A stretch of 37,659 nt of DNA, taken from the NCBI GenBank assembly GCA_031581195.1, contig JAVLCF010000006.1:1-37659 (forward strand), in the 5' to 3' direction. The notes below the pieces were generated by a model, which worked only from the letters and a program-made list of their open reading frames with translations, searched no databases and was not told the origin of the DNA. Origin of the DNA: Trueperaceae bacterium. Its GTDB lineage: Bacteria; Deinococcota; Deinococci; Deinococcales; Trueperaceae. The position numbers and the translations under genes are program-made. This document shows, in pieces, positions 28,422 through 35,796 of the stretch. The stretch's first letter is position 1; every line of letters starts with the position of its first letter.

Positions 28422-30013
28422 CACTCCCCCTGCCCGCCGAGCCGGTCGAGGAGCGCCATCACGAGACCGGTCGCGAGCATCAGGGTCACCGCCATCGCCA
28501 TCGCCGCAGCATGGTTCTCCGCGCCGGGCCGCCCCAACCGCTGGTAGATCGCCACCGGCAACGTCGCCCACTCCGGACGCGTCAGCACGAGCGCCGCGCC
28601 GAACTCCCCGAGCGACACCGCGGCGGCGAACCCGCCGCCCGCCACGAGGGCGGGACGTAGGGCGGGCAGGTCGACGCGCACGAGGCGTCTCCACGGTCCC
28701 GCCCCGGCGACCGCCGCCGCCGCGCTGCGCGACGCCGGGATCCCGCGGAGCGAGGGCAGCAGCGCCCGCGCGACGAACGGCATGCCGATCAGCGCGTGCG
28801 CCGCCGCCAACCCCCCGAAGGTGCCGGCCCACGCCGGCCAGGCGAGGAGGATGCCGAGGCCCAGCGTGACGCTGCTCGTCGCGAGCGGTAGGAGGCTCGC
28901 CCGGTCGAGCCACCGGTGGCCGCCCCGCACGACGGCGTACGCGAAGGCGGTCCCGGCCGCCGTCGCGAGCAGCGCGGAGGCCCCCGCGAAACGCAGCGAC
29001 GTCCACGTCGCCTGCGCGCCGGAGGCGACCCCGAGCAGGTCGCTGGGGGCGAACGCGGCGCGCCACCCGAGCGCGGTGGGGCCGTCCGCGCCGGGCGGCA
29101 CGACGCTGCGCCACGCCAACGCCGCGAGCGGCGCGAGGGTCAGCAGCAACGGCGGCGTCAACGTCGCGGCGAGCGCGAGCGTCCCCCCGCGCCCGGGGCG
29201 CGGCAGCGGTGCCCCGCCGCGCAGGGGGACGGCGGTGCGCGCCTGCAGCGCCGCGTAGCCGCCGGCGACCGCCATCGCGACGACCAGCTGCAGGGCGGCG
29301 AGGGTGGCGGCGACGTCGAGCTGGAGGGTGCGCGCGACGCTGCGGTACACCTCCACCTCGAGGGTGTTCCAGGCGCCCCCCGGCGCCAGCAGAAGGATCA
29401 CGCCGAAGCTGGTGAAGGTGAAGACGAACACGAGGGCGGCGGCGGCGAGGATCGCCGGGGCCGCCAGCGGCAGCGTGACGCGCCACGCGGTCCGGAGCGG
29501 CCCCGCGCCGAGCGTGGCGGCGGCGTCGCGCAGGCGCGGGGCGGCCGCCTCGAGGAAGCCGCCGACCAGGCGCACGACGATCGCGTGGTTGTAGAACACG
29601 TGCGCGAGCAGCACCAGGCCCAGCGTGTCCAGCCCGTCGATCCCCAGCGCGCCGCCCGGCCCCAGGAGCGCCAGGAAGGCGGCGCCGGCCACGACGGTGG
29701 GCATGACGAACGGCACCGTGAAGGCGGCGCGCAGCAGCGCCTTGCCGGGAAAGCGGTAGCGGGCGAAGACGAGGGCGGCGGGGAGGCCCGACGCCAGCGT
29801 GAGGGCGGTCGAGAGCGTCGCCTGCGCGAGGGTGCGCCCCAGCCGCTCGCGGAAGAACGGGTCGCCGGCCACGTCCGCGAGGGCCGCGAACGGCGCGTCG
29901 GCGAGGCCGCGCTGCAGGATCGCGGCGAGCGGCACGAGGAGGAGGACGGCAAGGAACGCCGTCGCCAGGAGCGCCGCGACGCTCGCCGGTCCGAACGGTC
30001 CGCGGCCGTTCAC
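28418..30013 (-). CDS. thiP: Thiamine-type ABC transporter permease (two fused permease domains)
   Basis: 531 residues from GTG 30013, with GGGGAGG about 4 nt upstream. It has two homologous permease halves (about 1-265 and 266-531), each with about six helices and an EAA loop: LRDAAATLGAGPLRTAWRVTLPLAAPAI near 182, and ASRSAAAAVAGAGPWRRLVRVDLPALRPAL near 430. Length and fusion match ThiP (536 in E. coli). The related iron permeases FbpB share this architecture; thiN directly downstream favours thiamine. Its binding protein gene thiB is separated by an opposite-strand AEC gene. Confidence 0.85.
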   Translation of the reverse strand: MNGRGPFGPASVAALLATAFLAVLLLVPLAAILQRGLADAPFAALADVAGDPFFRERLGRTLAQATLSTALTLASGLPAALVFARYRFPGKALLRAAFTVPFVMPTVVAGAAFLALLGPGGALGIDGLDTLGLVLLAHVFYNHAIVVRLVGGFLEAAAPRLRDAAATLGAGPLRTAWRVTLPLAAPAILAAAALVFVFTFTSFGVILLLAPGGAWNTLEVEVYRSVARTLQLDVAATLAALQLVVAMAVAGGYAALQARTAVPLRGGAPLPRPGRGGTLALAATLTPPLLLTLAPLAALAWRSVVPPGADGPTALGWRAAFAPSDLLGVASGAQATWTSLRFAGASALLATAAGTAFAYAVVRGGHRWLDRASLLPLATSSVTLGLGILLAWPAWAGTFGGLAAAHALIGMPFVARALLPSLRGIPASRSAAAAVAGAGPWRRLVRVDLPALRPALVAGGGFAAAVSLGEFGAALVLTRPEWATLPVAIYQRLGRPGAENHAAAMAMAVTLMLATGLVMALLDRLGGQGEW

Positions 30014-30024
30014 GCCGCCTCCCC

Positions 30025-30050
30025 GCCTCCGGGACGTGCGTCCCGGAGGC
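30025..30050. repeat. Perfect inverted repeat between divergent thiP and AEC genes
   Basis: GCCTCCGGGAC (30025-30035) and GTCCCGGAGGC (30040-30050) form an 11-base perfect inverted repeat around GTGC. It lies 5 bp upstream of the AEC -10 and just upstream of the thiP ribosome-binding site, so it could be an operator for either or both genes, or an mRNA hairpin before thiP. It has no T-run on either strand. Confidence 0.65.
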
Positions 30051-30055
30051 GTGGG

Positions 30056-30061
30056 TAGGAT
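30056..30061 (+). promoter_or_regulatory. Leaderless -10 box of the AEC gene
   Basis: TAGGAT ends 5 nt before GTG 30067; no ribosome-binding site is present. Confidence 0.55.
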
Positions 30062-30066
30062 GCCGC

Positions 30067-30975
30067 GTGCTCGCCTCGATCGCCGTGCTGATCGACGTCG
30101 TCCTGCCCGTCTTCACGGTGGTCGCCCTCGGGGCGCTCGCCGGCCGGTGGCTGCGGATCGACGTCCCGTCCCTCAACCGCACGAGCCTGTACGTCCTGCT
30201 TCCGTTCCTGGCGTTCCGCGCGATGGCGGGCCTCGACCCGGGCGAGATCGCCGTGGCGCGATTGGTGCTCGGCTTCGCGACGTTCGCCGCGGCGATCGCT
30301 GCCATCGCCTGGACCCTCGGGGCGCGCCTCGACGGGCCGGCCCGGCGCGCGTTGGCGGGCACGTCGATGCTCGGCAACGGCGCGAACGTCAACCTCTCCG
30401 TCGCGTTGTTCGCGTTCGGCGAGGCGGGCCTCGACCGCGCCGTCGTCCTGTACGTCGCGACCGCCCTGCTGATGTACACCCTCGGGCCGGTGTTGTTCGG
30501 CGCGGCCCGCACCCCGGCGCAGGTGCTGCGGACCGTCGCGGGGTTCCCGGTGTTGTGGGCGGCGCTCGCGGGCCTGGTCGTCCACCGGACCGGCGTCGCG
30601 TTGCCGCTCCCCGCGACCCGGGTCGTGGAGCTCGTCGCCGACGCCGCGATCCCGGTGATGCTGCTGATCCTGGGGTTGCAGCTGGTGAAGACCGGCCGCT
30701 GGCGCCCCACGAAGCGCGTGTGGGGCGCCGTCACCCTGAAGATGATTCTGGCGCCCGCCCTCGGGACCGCCGCCGGCCTGCTCGTGGGGTTGACCGGGCT
30801 CGACCTCGCGGCGCTCGTCCTGCTGAGCGCCATGCCGACCGCCGTCAACACGCTCGTCATGACGGTGGAGTTCGGCGGGGACCCCGCGCCGGTCGGGGAG
30901 ACCGTCGCGATCACGACCGCCGCGTCGCTCGTGACGCTGCCGATCGTGCTGACGCTGCTGCGTCCCCTGCTCTAG
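30067..30975 (+). CDS. AEC-family (auxin efflux carrier-like) transporter
   Basis: 302 residues from GTG 30067. A polytopic membrane protein with about ten helices in two inverted halves. Typical AEC features: VVLPVFTVVALGALAGRWLRID at the N-terminus, SLNRTSLYVLLPFLAFRAM, the mid-protein GNGANVNLSVALFAFGEAG, IPVMLLILGLQLVKT and SAMPTAVNTLVMTVEFGGDP near the end, where the family carries its unwound-helix N/P motif. AEC members export organic acids, amino acids or similar anions; the substrate here is unknown. It sits on the opposite strand between thiB and thiP, which raises the question of a thiamine-related or simply inserted role. Confidence 0.88.
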   Translation: MLASIAVLIDVVLPVFTVVALGALAGRWLRIDVPSLNRTSLYVLLPFLAFRAMAGLDPGEIAVARLVLGFATFAAAIAAIAWTLGARLDGPARRALAGTSMLGNGANVNLSVALFAFGEAGLDRAVVLYVATALLMYTLGPVLFGAARTPAQVLRTVAGFPVLWAALAGLVVHRTGVALPLPATRVVELVADAAIPVMLLILGLQLVKTGRWRPTKRVWGAVTLKMILAPALGTAAGLLVGLTGLDLAALVLLSAMPTAVNTLVMTVEFGGDPAPVGETVAITTAASLVTLPIVLTLLRPLL

Positions 30976-30992
30976 GGCGGCGGACCGGCGCG

Positions 30993-32084
30993 TCAGCGCA
31001 CCTCGTCCGGGGCGCGCCCGCGCTGCACGACCTGGGTCCACTGCTCCAGCCAGCGGGCCTGGTTCGCTTCGATGCGGGCCGCGTCGAGCGACGCGACGGC
31101 CGCCTCGGGCGGCGCGGGCGCGTACGCCTCGAAGGCGTCGGGCAGCGGCACGTCGTCGCGGGCGGGGTAGACGAACATCGCTTCGGGGACCGCCGCCTGC
31201 GTCGCGGGCGCCAGCAGGAAGTCGACGACGCGCGCGGCGGCGTCCTCGTCGCCGCCCGCGAGGACGCCGGCCGCTTCGATCTGCCGCCACGCGCAGGCGT
31301 CGCAGTGGAGGCTGCCGGTCGGGGCGACGTCGAGCGGCGTCTCGGCGAACAGCACCTCCGCCGCGGGGCTGGTGGCGTACGAGAGGACGACCGGGCGGTC
31401 GCCGCCGTAGCGGGTGAAGGCGGTGTAGTAGGCGTCCGACCAGCCGGACGTGACGCGCACGTCCGCGTCGCGCAGGTCCGCCCAGTAGTCCAACCAGTCG
31501 TACGCGCCGCCCTCCCCGAACCGAGCGATCGTGGTGAGCAGGAACGCCAGGCCGGGGCTCGACGTCGCGGGGTCGGTGACGACCGTCGCGCCGGCGTAGG
31601 CGGGCGTCGTCAGGTCGCGCAGGTCGCTGGGGACCGCGAGGCCGCGCGCCTCGAGCGCGGCGAGGTCGTAGTTGAGGGTGACGTACCCGACGGTGACCGG
31701 CGTGAGGCGGTCGCCGGCGAAGCGCAGGGCGTCGGGCACGGCGTCGAGGGCGTCGGGGGCGTACGGCGCGAACAGGTCGCGGGCGCCTTCGCGGGCGATC
31801 AACGCGTCGTCGATCCCGAACAGCGCGTCGGCGATCGGGCGGCCGGACGTGAGCAGCGCCCGGTTGACCATCGCGCCGGCGTCCCCGCCGGACACCAGGC
31901 GCAGGTCGAGGCCGGTCTCCGCCTCGAACGCCGCGACGCGCGCCTCGGGCAGCGTGAACGAGTCGTGCGTCACGAGGGTGACCTCCTGCGCGGCGGCGGA
32001 CGACGCCGCCGCGACGGCGCACAGGAGGGCGGCGGCCAGGGCGCGCCGGGCCGCGCGGAGCGGGTGGGGGGTGGGGTGAGGCAT
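30993..32084 (-). CDS. thiB: Thiamine-binding periplasmic protein
   Basis: 363 residues from ATG 32084. A Sec signal peptide (Arg-rich n-region, ALAAALLCAVAAASSAAA, cleavage near residue 32) precedes a ThiB-type binding protein: EVTLVTHDSFTLPEARVAAFEAETG, DALFGIDDALIARE, GYVTLNYDLAAL, SSPGLAFLLTTIARFGE, VTSGWSDAYYTAF, LSYATSPAAEV and the segment CDACAWRQIEAAGVLAGG that matches the ThiB 'RQVEYAGIL' region. It captures thiamine or TPP for ThiPQ. A TPP riboswitch covers its 5' leader, which confirms the assignment. It ends 17 bp from the convergent AEC gene. Confidence 0.94.
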   Translation of the reverse strand: MPHPTPHPLRAARRALAAALLCAVAAASSAAAQEVTLVTHDSFTLPEARVAAFEAETGLDLRLVSGGDAGAMVNRALLTSGRPIADALFGIDDALIAREGARDLFAPYAPDALDAVPDALRFAGDRLTPVTVGYVTLNYDLAALEARGLAVPSDLRDLTTPAYAGATVVTDPATSSPGLAFLLTTIARFGEGGAYDWLDYWADLRDADVRVTSGWSDAYYTAFTRYGGDRPVVLSYATSPAAEVLFAETPLDVAPTGSLHCDACAWRQIEAAGVLAGGDEDAAARVVDFLLAPATQAAVPEAMFVYPARDDVPLPDAFEAYAPAPPEAAVASLDAARIEANQARWLEQWTQVVQRGRAPDEVR

Positions 32085-32118
32085 GGGTCTCCCTTCCGGT
32101 CACCAGGGAAGGGAATCG
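32085..32118 (-). promoter_or_regulatory. Expression platform of the TPP riboswitch (ribosome-binding-site hairpin)
   Basis: GGAAGGG (32097-32091), the Shine-Dalgarno of thiB, pairs perfectly with CCCTTCC (32113-32107). The loop and part of the stem, CCCTGGTGAC (32108-32099), can instead pair over 10 bases with GTCACCAGGG (32199-32190) at the very 5' end of the aptamer. The two folds exclude each other, predicting translational control of thiB. Confidence 0.75.
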
Positions 32119-32199
32119 GTCACGCTTCCTACGCCCGTCCGAGCGGGGTCAGGTTCCGAGGGTGTGATCTCAGCCCGCGTCGCGGGCACCCCTGGTGAC
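32119..32199 (-). promoter_or_regulatory. TPP riboswitch (THI box) of thiB
   Basis: On the minus strand the conserved parts occur in order: CAGGGGTGCCC, a GC hairpin arm, GGGCTGAGATCACACCC, GAACCTGACCC and GGGCGTAGGAAGC. A P1 stem GTCAC/GTGAC (32199-32195 with 32123-32119) closes the aptamer. TPP binding would hold the 5' strand in P1. Confidence 0.96.
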
Positions 32200-32205
32200 G
32201 GGGGA

Positions 32206-32211
32206 AGTGTA
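32206..32211 (-). promoter_or_regulatory. -10 box of the thiB riboswitch transcript
   Basis: TACACT on the minus strand places the transcription start at about 32199, the first base of the aptamer P1 stem. The -35 is not recognisable. Confidence 0.55.
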
Positions 32212-32258
32212 GCGCGCCGGCGGGGGGGTGGGGCGTGACGCGGGTCGCGCCGCGCCGT

Positions 32259-33527
32259 TCAGTCGCCGGGGGCCGGCTGCGGCGCGGCGGTGGGGCGGAG
32301 CCGCACCGCGATCGCGATGGTGGCGAGGAACATCGCGGCGGCGGCGACGAACACCGCGCGGTAGCCGACCTCCCCGCCCCCCAACGCCGCCGCCAGGCCG
32401 ACGCCGACGAGCGGCGCGACGGCGCGGCTGGCGGCGATCACGGCGTTGTCGAGCCCGAACGCCGAGCCCACCTCCGTCTGCTCCGTCACGACGTTCAGCA
32501 GCGCCGACAGCGACGGCATCACCCCGCCGATCGCGACGCCGGCCACGGCGTTGAGGAGCAGCAGCTGCGCGGGCGTCGCGACGAACGCCATCGGGAGGTA
32601 GCTGGCGGCGGCGACGGCGCTGGAGCCGATCAGGACGGTGCGGTGGCCGATCCGATCGCCGAGCCGCCCGAGGCCGAACGCCGAGAGGGTGCTGGTGGCC
32701 GACGCGACGCCGATCACCAACCCCGTGAAGGTCGCGGTGCGGCCGTCGCCGGCCAGCAGCAGCGGCACGAACAACGGCAGGATGGGGACCAGCACGCCGC
32801 GCGCCAGCCACGCGAAGAAACGCGCGGCGAAGGTGCCCTGCACGCCGGGGGTGGCGAGGATGTGCCGCCAGTCGGCGAGGAAGCCGGTGAACGGCCGCAT
32901 GGTGGCGGGCCGCTCGAACGCTTCGCGGACCCCGACCTGCACCAGGATCCCCCCGAGCAGCAGCAGGGCGGCGGTGACGACGTGCGCGGCGCGGTAGCCG
33001 AAGGCGTCCGCCATCAGGCCGCCCAGGAGCGGCCCGAGCGCCACGCCGCTCATCAGGGACGTCTGCAGCGCCCCGAGGGCGAAGCCGGAGCGTTCGCGCG
33101 GCGCTTGCGAGGCGACGAGGGCGTTGGCGGCGCTGATGACGCCGGTCAGGACGCCCTGCACCATGCGAAGCAGCACGAGTTCCTCGGCGCTGCGCGCGAA
33201 CGCCATCAGGAAGATGACCGCCGCGCCGCCGAACATCGCGCGTTGGACCATCGGTTTGCGTCCGAACCGGTCCGACACCGCGCCCCAGAAGGGGGAGGCG
33301 ATCATCATCGTGATCGCCTGGCCGCTGAACACCGCGCCGGCGAGGAAGGTGAGGTTCAGCCCCCAGGACGAACCGAGCTCGTGCACGTAGTTCGGGAGGA
33401 ACGGGAAGATCGTCGAGAAGCCGACGGCGGCCAGGAGCTGCGCGACGAACATGACCGCCAGCACCCGCCGCCAGTCGCTGGCCGGGGGGCCGGACGGGGC
33501 GGGGGTGGGGGGGTTCGCGGCGCGCAC
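32259..33527 (-). CDS. Major facilitator superfamily transporter (drug-efflux type)
   Basis: 422 residues from GTG 33527. Twelve predicted helices. Between TM2 and TM3 the MFS motif A appears as GAVSDRFGRKPM (residues 82-93), repeated in the second half as GLGRLGDRIGHRT. RMVQGVLTGVISAANALVASQ and GALQTSLMSGVALGPLLGGLMAD (motif C-like) are typical of the DHA1/MdtG-type multidrug exporters. The substrate is unknown. It is divergent from pta across 87 bp that hold two leaderless promoters. The start is supported by the -10 box 6 nt upstream. Confidence 0.88.
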   Translation of the reverse strand: MRAANPPTPAPSGPPASDWRRVLAVMFVAQLLAAVGFSTIFPFLPNYVHELGSSWGLNLTFLAGAVFSGQAITMMIASPFWGAVSDRFGRKPMVQRAMFGGAAVIFLMAFARSAEELVLLRMVQGVLTGVISAANALVASQAPRERSGFALGALQTSLMSGVALGPLLGGLMADAFGYRAAHVVTAALLLLGGILVQVGVREAFERPATMRPFTGFLADWRHILATPGVQGTFAARFFAWLARGVLVPILPLFVPLLLAGDGRTATFTGLVIGVASATSTLSAFGLGRLGDRIGHRTVLIGSSAVAAASYLPMAFVATPAQLLLLNAVAGVAIGGVMPSLSALLNVVTEQTEVGSAFGLDNAVIAASRAVAPLVGVGLAAALGGGEVGYRAVFVAAAAMFLATIAIAVRLRPTAAPQPAPGD

Positions 33528-33533
33528 CCGCGC

Positions 33534-33539
33534 ATCCTA
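33534..33539 (-). promoter_or_regulatory. Leaderless -10 box of the MFS gene
   Basis: TAGGAT on the minus strand ends 6 nt before GTG 33527. Confidence 0.55.
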
Positions 33540-33602
33540 CCGACTCGCGCCGGAGCGGCCCGGCGGCGCGGCGCACGCGACGCGGGGGCGCGCCACCCGC
33601 GA

Positions 33603-33608
33603 TACCCT
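33603..33608 (+). promoter_or_regulatory. Leaderless -10 box of pta
   Basis: TACCCT ends 6 nt before ATG 33615 and fixes the start of a frame that is otherwise open much further upstream. Confidence 0.6.
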
Positions 33609-33614
33609 GACCGC

Positions 33615-35792
33615 ATGGCGACCTCGCACGTGTTCTTCCTCGCGCCCGTCGGCCCCGGAGCGGGCCTCACGACGGTCGCGATGGGCCTCGTCCGCGCCCT
33701 CGACCGGAGCGGCCTGCGGGTGGGCTTCCACAAACCGATTCGACAGCCCGGCGGCGACGAGGGGACCGGCGACGGCGGCGGCCCGGAGCGCTCGGGGCAC
33801 TTCGTGAGCGAGACGAGCGACGTGCTGGCGGTCCCGGCCCTGCCGTGGGCGCACGCCGAGGAACGGCTCGGGGCGGGCCAGGAGGGCACCCTCCTCGAGG
33901 AGATCGTCGGGCGGGCGCAGGAGGTGTCGGCGGACGCGGAGATCGACGTGTGGATCGTCGAGGGGCTCGTCGCGACCGCCGACCACCCCGAGCTCGACAC
34001 CCTGAACGAGGCGGTCGCGACGGCGTTCGACGCGGAGGTCCTGTTCGTGGGGGCGTTGGCGGACGGCACCCCGGAGGCGTTCTCGGAGCGCCTCGAGGCG
34101 CTCGCGCAGACGTACGGGGGGGCGGCGGACCCGCGGACGTTGGGGGTCGTCGTGAACAAGCTGGGGGCGCCGCCCGAGCGGTTCGGGGCGGCGTTGGCGG
34201 CCGCGCGCACCCCGACGGAGGTGCCGACGGCGGCCGACCTGCGCGCCCGCATGGCGGTCCTGGGGCCGTCGTTTCGGCTGCTCGGGACGGTGCCGTGGGA
34301 CCCGGCGCTCGTGTCGCCGCGGACGCTGGACGTCGCGCGGCAGTTGGACGCGACGATCTGGAACGCCGGCGCGATGGACCGCCTGCGCGTCGCGGACGTC
34401 GCGGTGGTCGCGCGGACGGTGGCGAACATGACGCACCGGTTGCAGCCGGGCACGTTGATCATCACGCCCGGCGACCGCGACGACGTCGTGCTGGCCGTCG
34501 CGATGGCGGCCCGCAACGGCGTGCCGCTGGCGGGGTTGGTGTTGACGGGCGGGATCGAGCCGGACCCGCGCATCGCCGCCCTCGCGGAGACGGCGTTGCG
34601 GGGGGACCTGCCGGTCCTGACCGTGCCCGAGGACAGCTACGTCAGTGCGGCGCGGGCGGCGGCGATCGACCTCGAGGTGCCCGCCGACGACCTCGACCGG
34701 ATCGAGCGGGTGATGGACGGCGTGGCGTCGGCGTTGGACGTCGAGGCGTTCGCCGAGCGGATCGCGACCGACCGCGAACCGCGCCTCTCGCCGCCCGCCT
34801 TCATGCACCGCCTCGTGACCGAGGCGCGCGCGGCGAACGCGCGCATCGTGCTGCCGGAGGGGGACGAACCGCGGACGGTGGAGGCCGCCGTCCGTGCCTT
34901 CGAGCGGGGCATCGCCCGCCCGGTGTTGCTCGCGACGCGCGAGGCGGTCGAGCGGGTCGCCGCGGCGCGCGGGCTGACGCTGCCCGACGGGGTCGAGGTG
35001 ATCGAACCGACGGCGCACCGGCGGGAGCGCTACGTCCCGGCGATGGTGGCGCTGCGGGCGCACAAGGGCGTGACGGAGCCCATCGCGCGGGAGCAGCTGC
35101 TCGACGACGTGGTGCTGGGCACGATGATGCTGGCGGAGGGGGAGGTCGACGGGCTCGTGTCGGGCGCGGTGCACACGACCGCGTCGACGGTGCGGCCGGC
35201 GATGCAGTTGATCAAGACCACGCCGGAGGCGAAGTTGGTGAGTTCGGTGTTCTTCATGGCGCTCCCCAGTCAGGTGCTGGTGTACGGCGATTGCGCCATC
35301 AACCCCGACCCGAACGCCGAGGAGTTGGCCGACATCGCGATCCAGTCGGCGGACAGCGCGGCGTTCTTCGGGATCGAGCCGCGCGTCGCGATGGTGTCGT
35401 ACTCGACCGGCGATTCGGGGGAGGGCAGCGACGTCGAGAAGGTCCGCGCGGCGACGGCGCGGGTGCGGGAGCTGCGGCCGGACCTGATCGTGGACGGTCC
35501 GCTGCAGTACGACGCGGCGTCGGTCGCGTCGGTCGCGGCGTCGAAGGCGCCGGGCAGCCCCGTCGCGGGCCGCGCGACGGTGTTGATCTTCCCCGACCTG
35601 AACACGGGGAACACGACGTACAAGGCGGTGCAGCGCAGCGCCGGGGTCGTGTCGATCGGGCCGATGCTGCAGGGGTTGCGGCGGCCGGTGAACGACCTCT
35701 CGCGCGGGGCGTTGGTGGACGACGTGATCTACACGATCGCGTTGACCGCCATCCAGGCGCGGCAGGCGGCCGAGCGGGCCGCGGCCGGGTAG
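33615..35792 (+). CDS. pta: Phosphate acetyltransferase (long, three-domain form)
   Basis: 725 residues (E. coli Pta 714). It interconverts acetyl-CoA and acetyl phosphate. Residues about 1-190 are the N-terminal P-loop-like domain (VFFLAPVGPGAGLTTVAMGLVRAL; WIVEGLVATADHPELDTLNEAVA), about 225-370 the DRTGG domain (ITPGDRDDVVLAVAMAARNGVPLAGLVLTGG), and about 395-715 the catalytic PTA domain (IVLPEGDEPRTVEAA, DGLVSGAVHTTASTVRPAMQLIKT, VYGDCAINPDPNAEELADIAIQSA, GPLQYDAA, LIFPDLNTGNTTYKAVQR). No ackA is adjacent; mutS2 starts 4 nt after the stop. Confidence 0.96.
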   Translation: MATSHVFFLAPVGPGAGLTTVAMGLVRALDRSGLRVGFHKPIRQPGGDEGTGDGGGPERSGHFVSETSDVLAVPALPWAHAEERLGAGQEGTLLEEIVGRAQEVSADAEIDVWIVEGLVATADHPELDTLNEAVATAFDAEVLFVGALADGTPEAFSERLEALAQTYGGAADPRTLGVVVNKLGAPPERFGAALAAARTPTEVPTAADLRARMAVLGPSFRLLGTVPWDPALVSPRTLDVARQLDATIWNAGAMDRLRVADVAVVARTVANMTHRLQPGTLIITPGDRDDVVLAVAMAARNGVPLAGLVLTGGIEPDPRIAALAETALRGDLPVLTVPEDSYVSAARAAAIDLEVPADDLDRIERVMDGVASALDVEAFAERIATDREPRLSPPAFMHRLVTEARAANARIVLPEGDEPRTVEAAVRAFERGIARPVLLATREAVERVAAARGLTLPDGVEVIEPTAHRRERYVPAMVALRAHKGVTEPIAREQLLDDVVLGTMMLAEGEVDGLVSGAVHTTASTVRPAMQLIKTTPEAKLVSSVFFMALPSQVLVYGDCAINPDPNAEELADIAIQSADSAAFFGIEPRVAMVSYSTGDSGEGSDVEKVRAATARVRELRPDLIVDGPLQYDAASVASVAASKAPGSPVAGRATVLIFPDLNTGNTTYKAVQRSAGVVSIGPMLQGLRRPVNDLSRGALVDDVIYTIALTAIQARQAAERAAAG

Positions 35793-35796
35793 CGGC

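Noticed and set aside
27405-30914. A single 1169-codon reading frame fusing other sequence to the ATPase
   Set aside because: Upstream of GTG 28421 the frame runs antisense or out of frame through thiP and AEC; only the ATPase part has family features.
32235-33614. N-terminal extension of pta
   Set aside because: That stretch is antisense to the MFS gene; the -10 box at 33603-33608 and normal Pta length fix the start at 33615.
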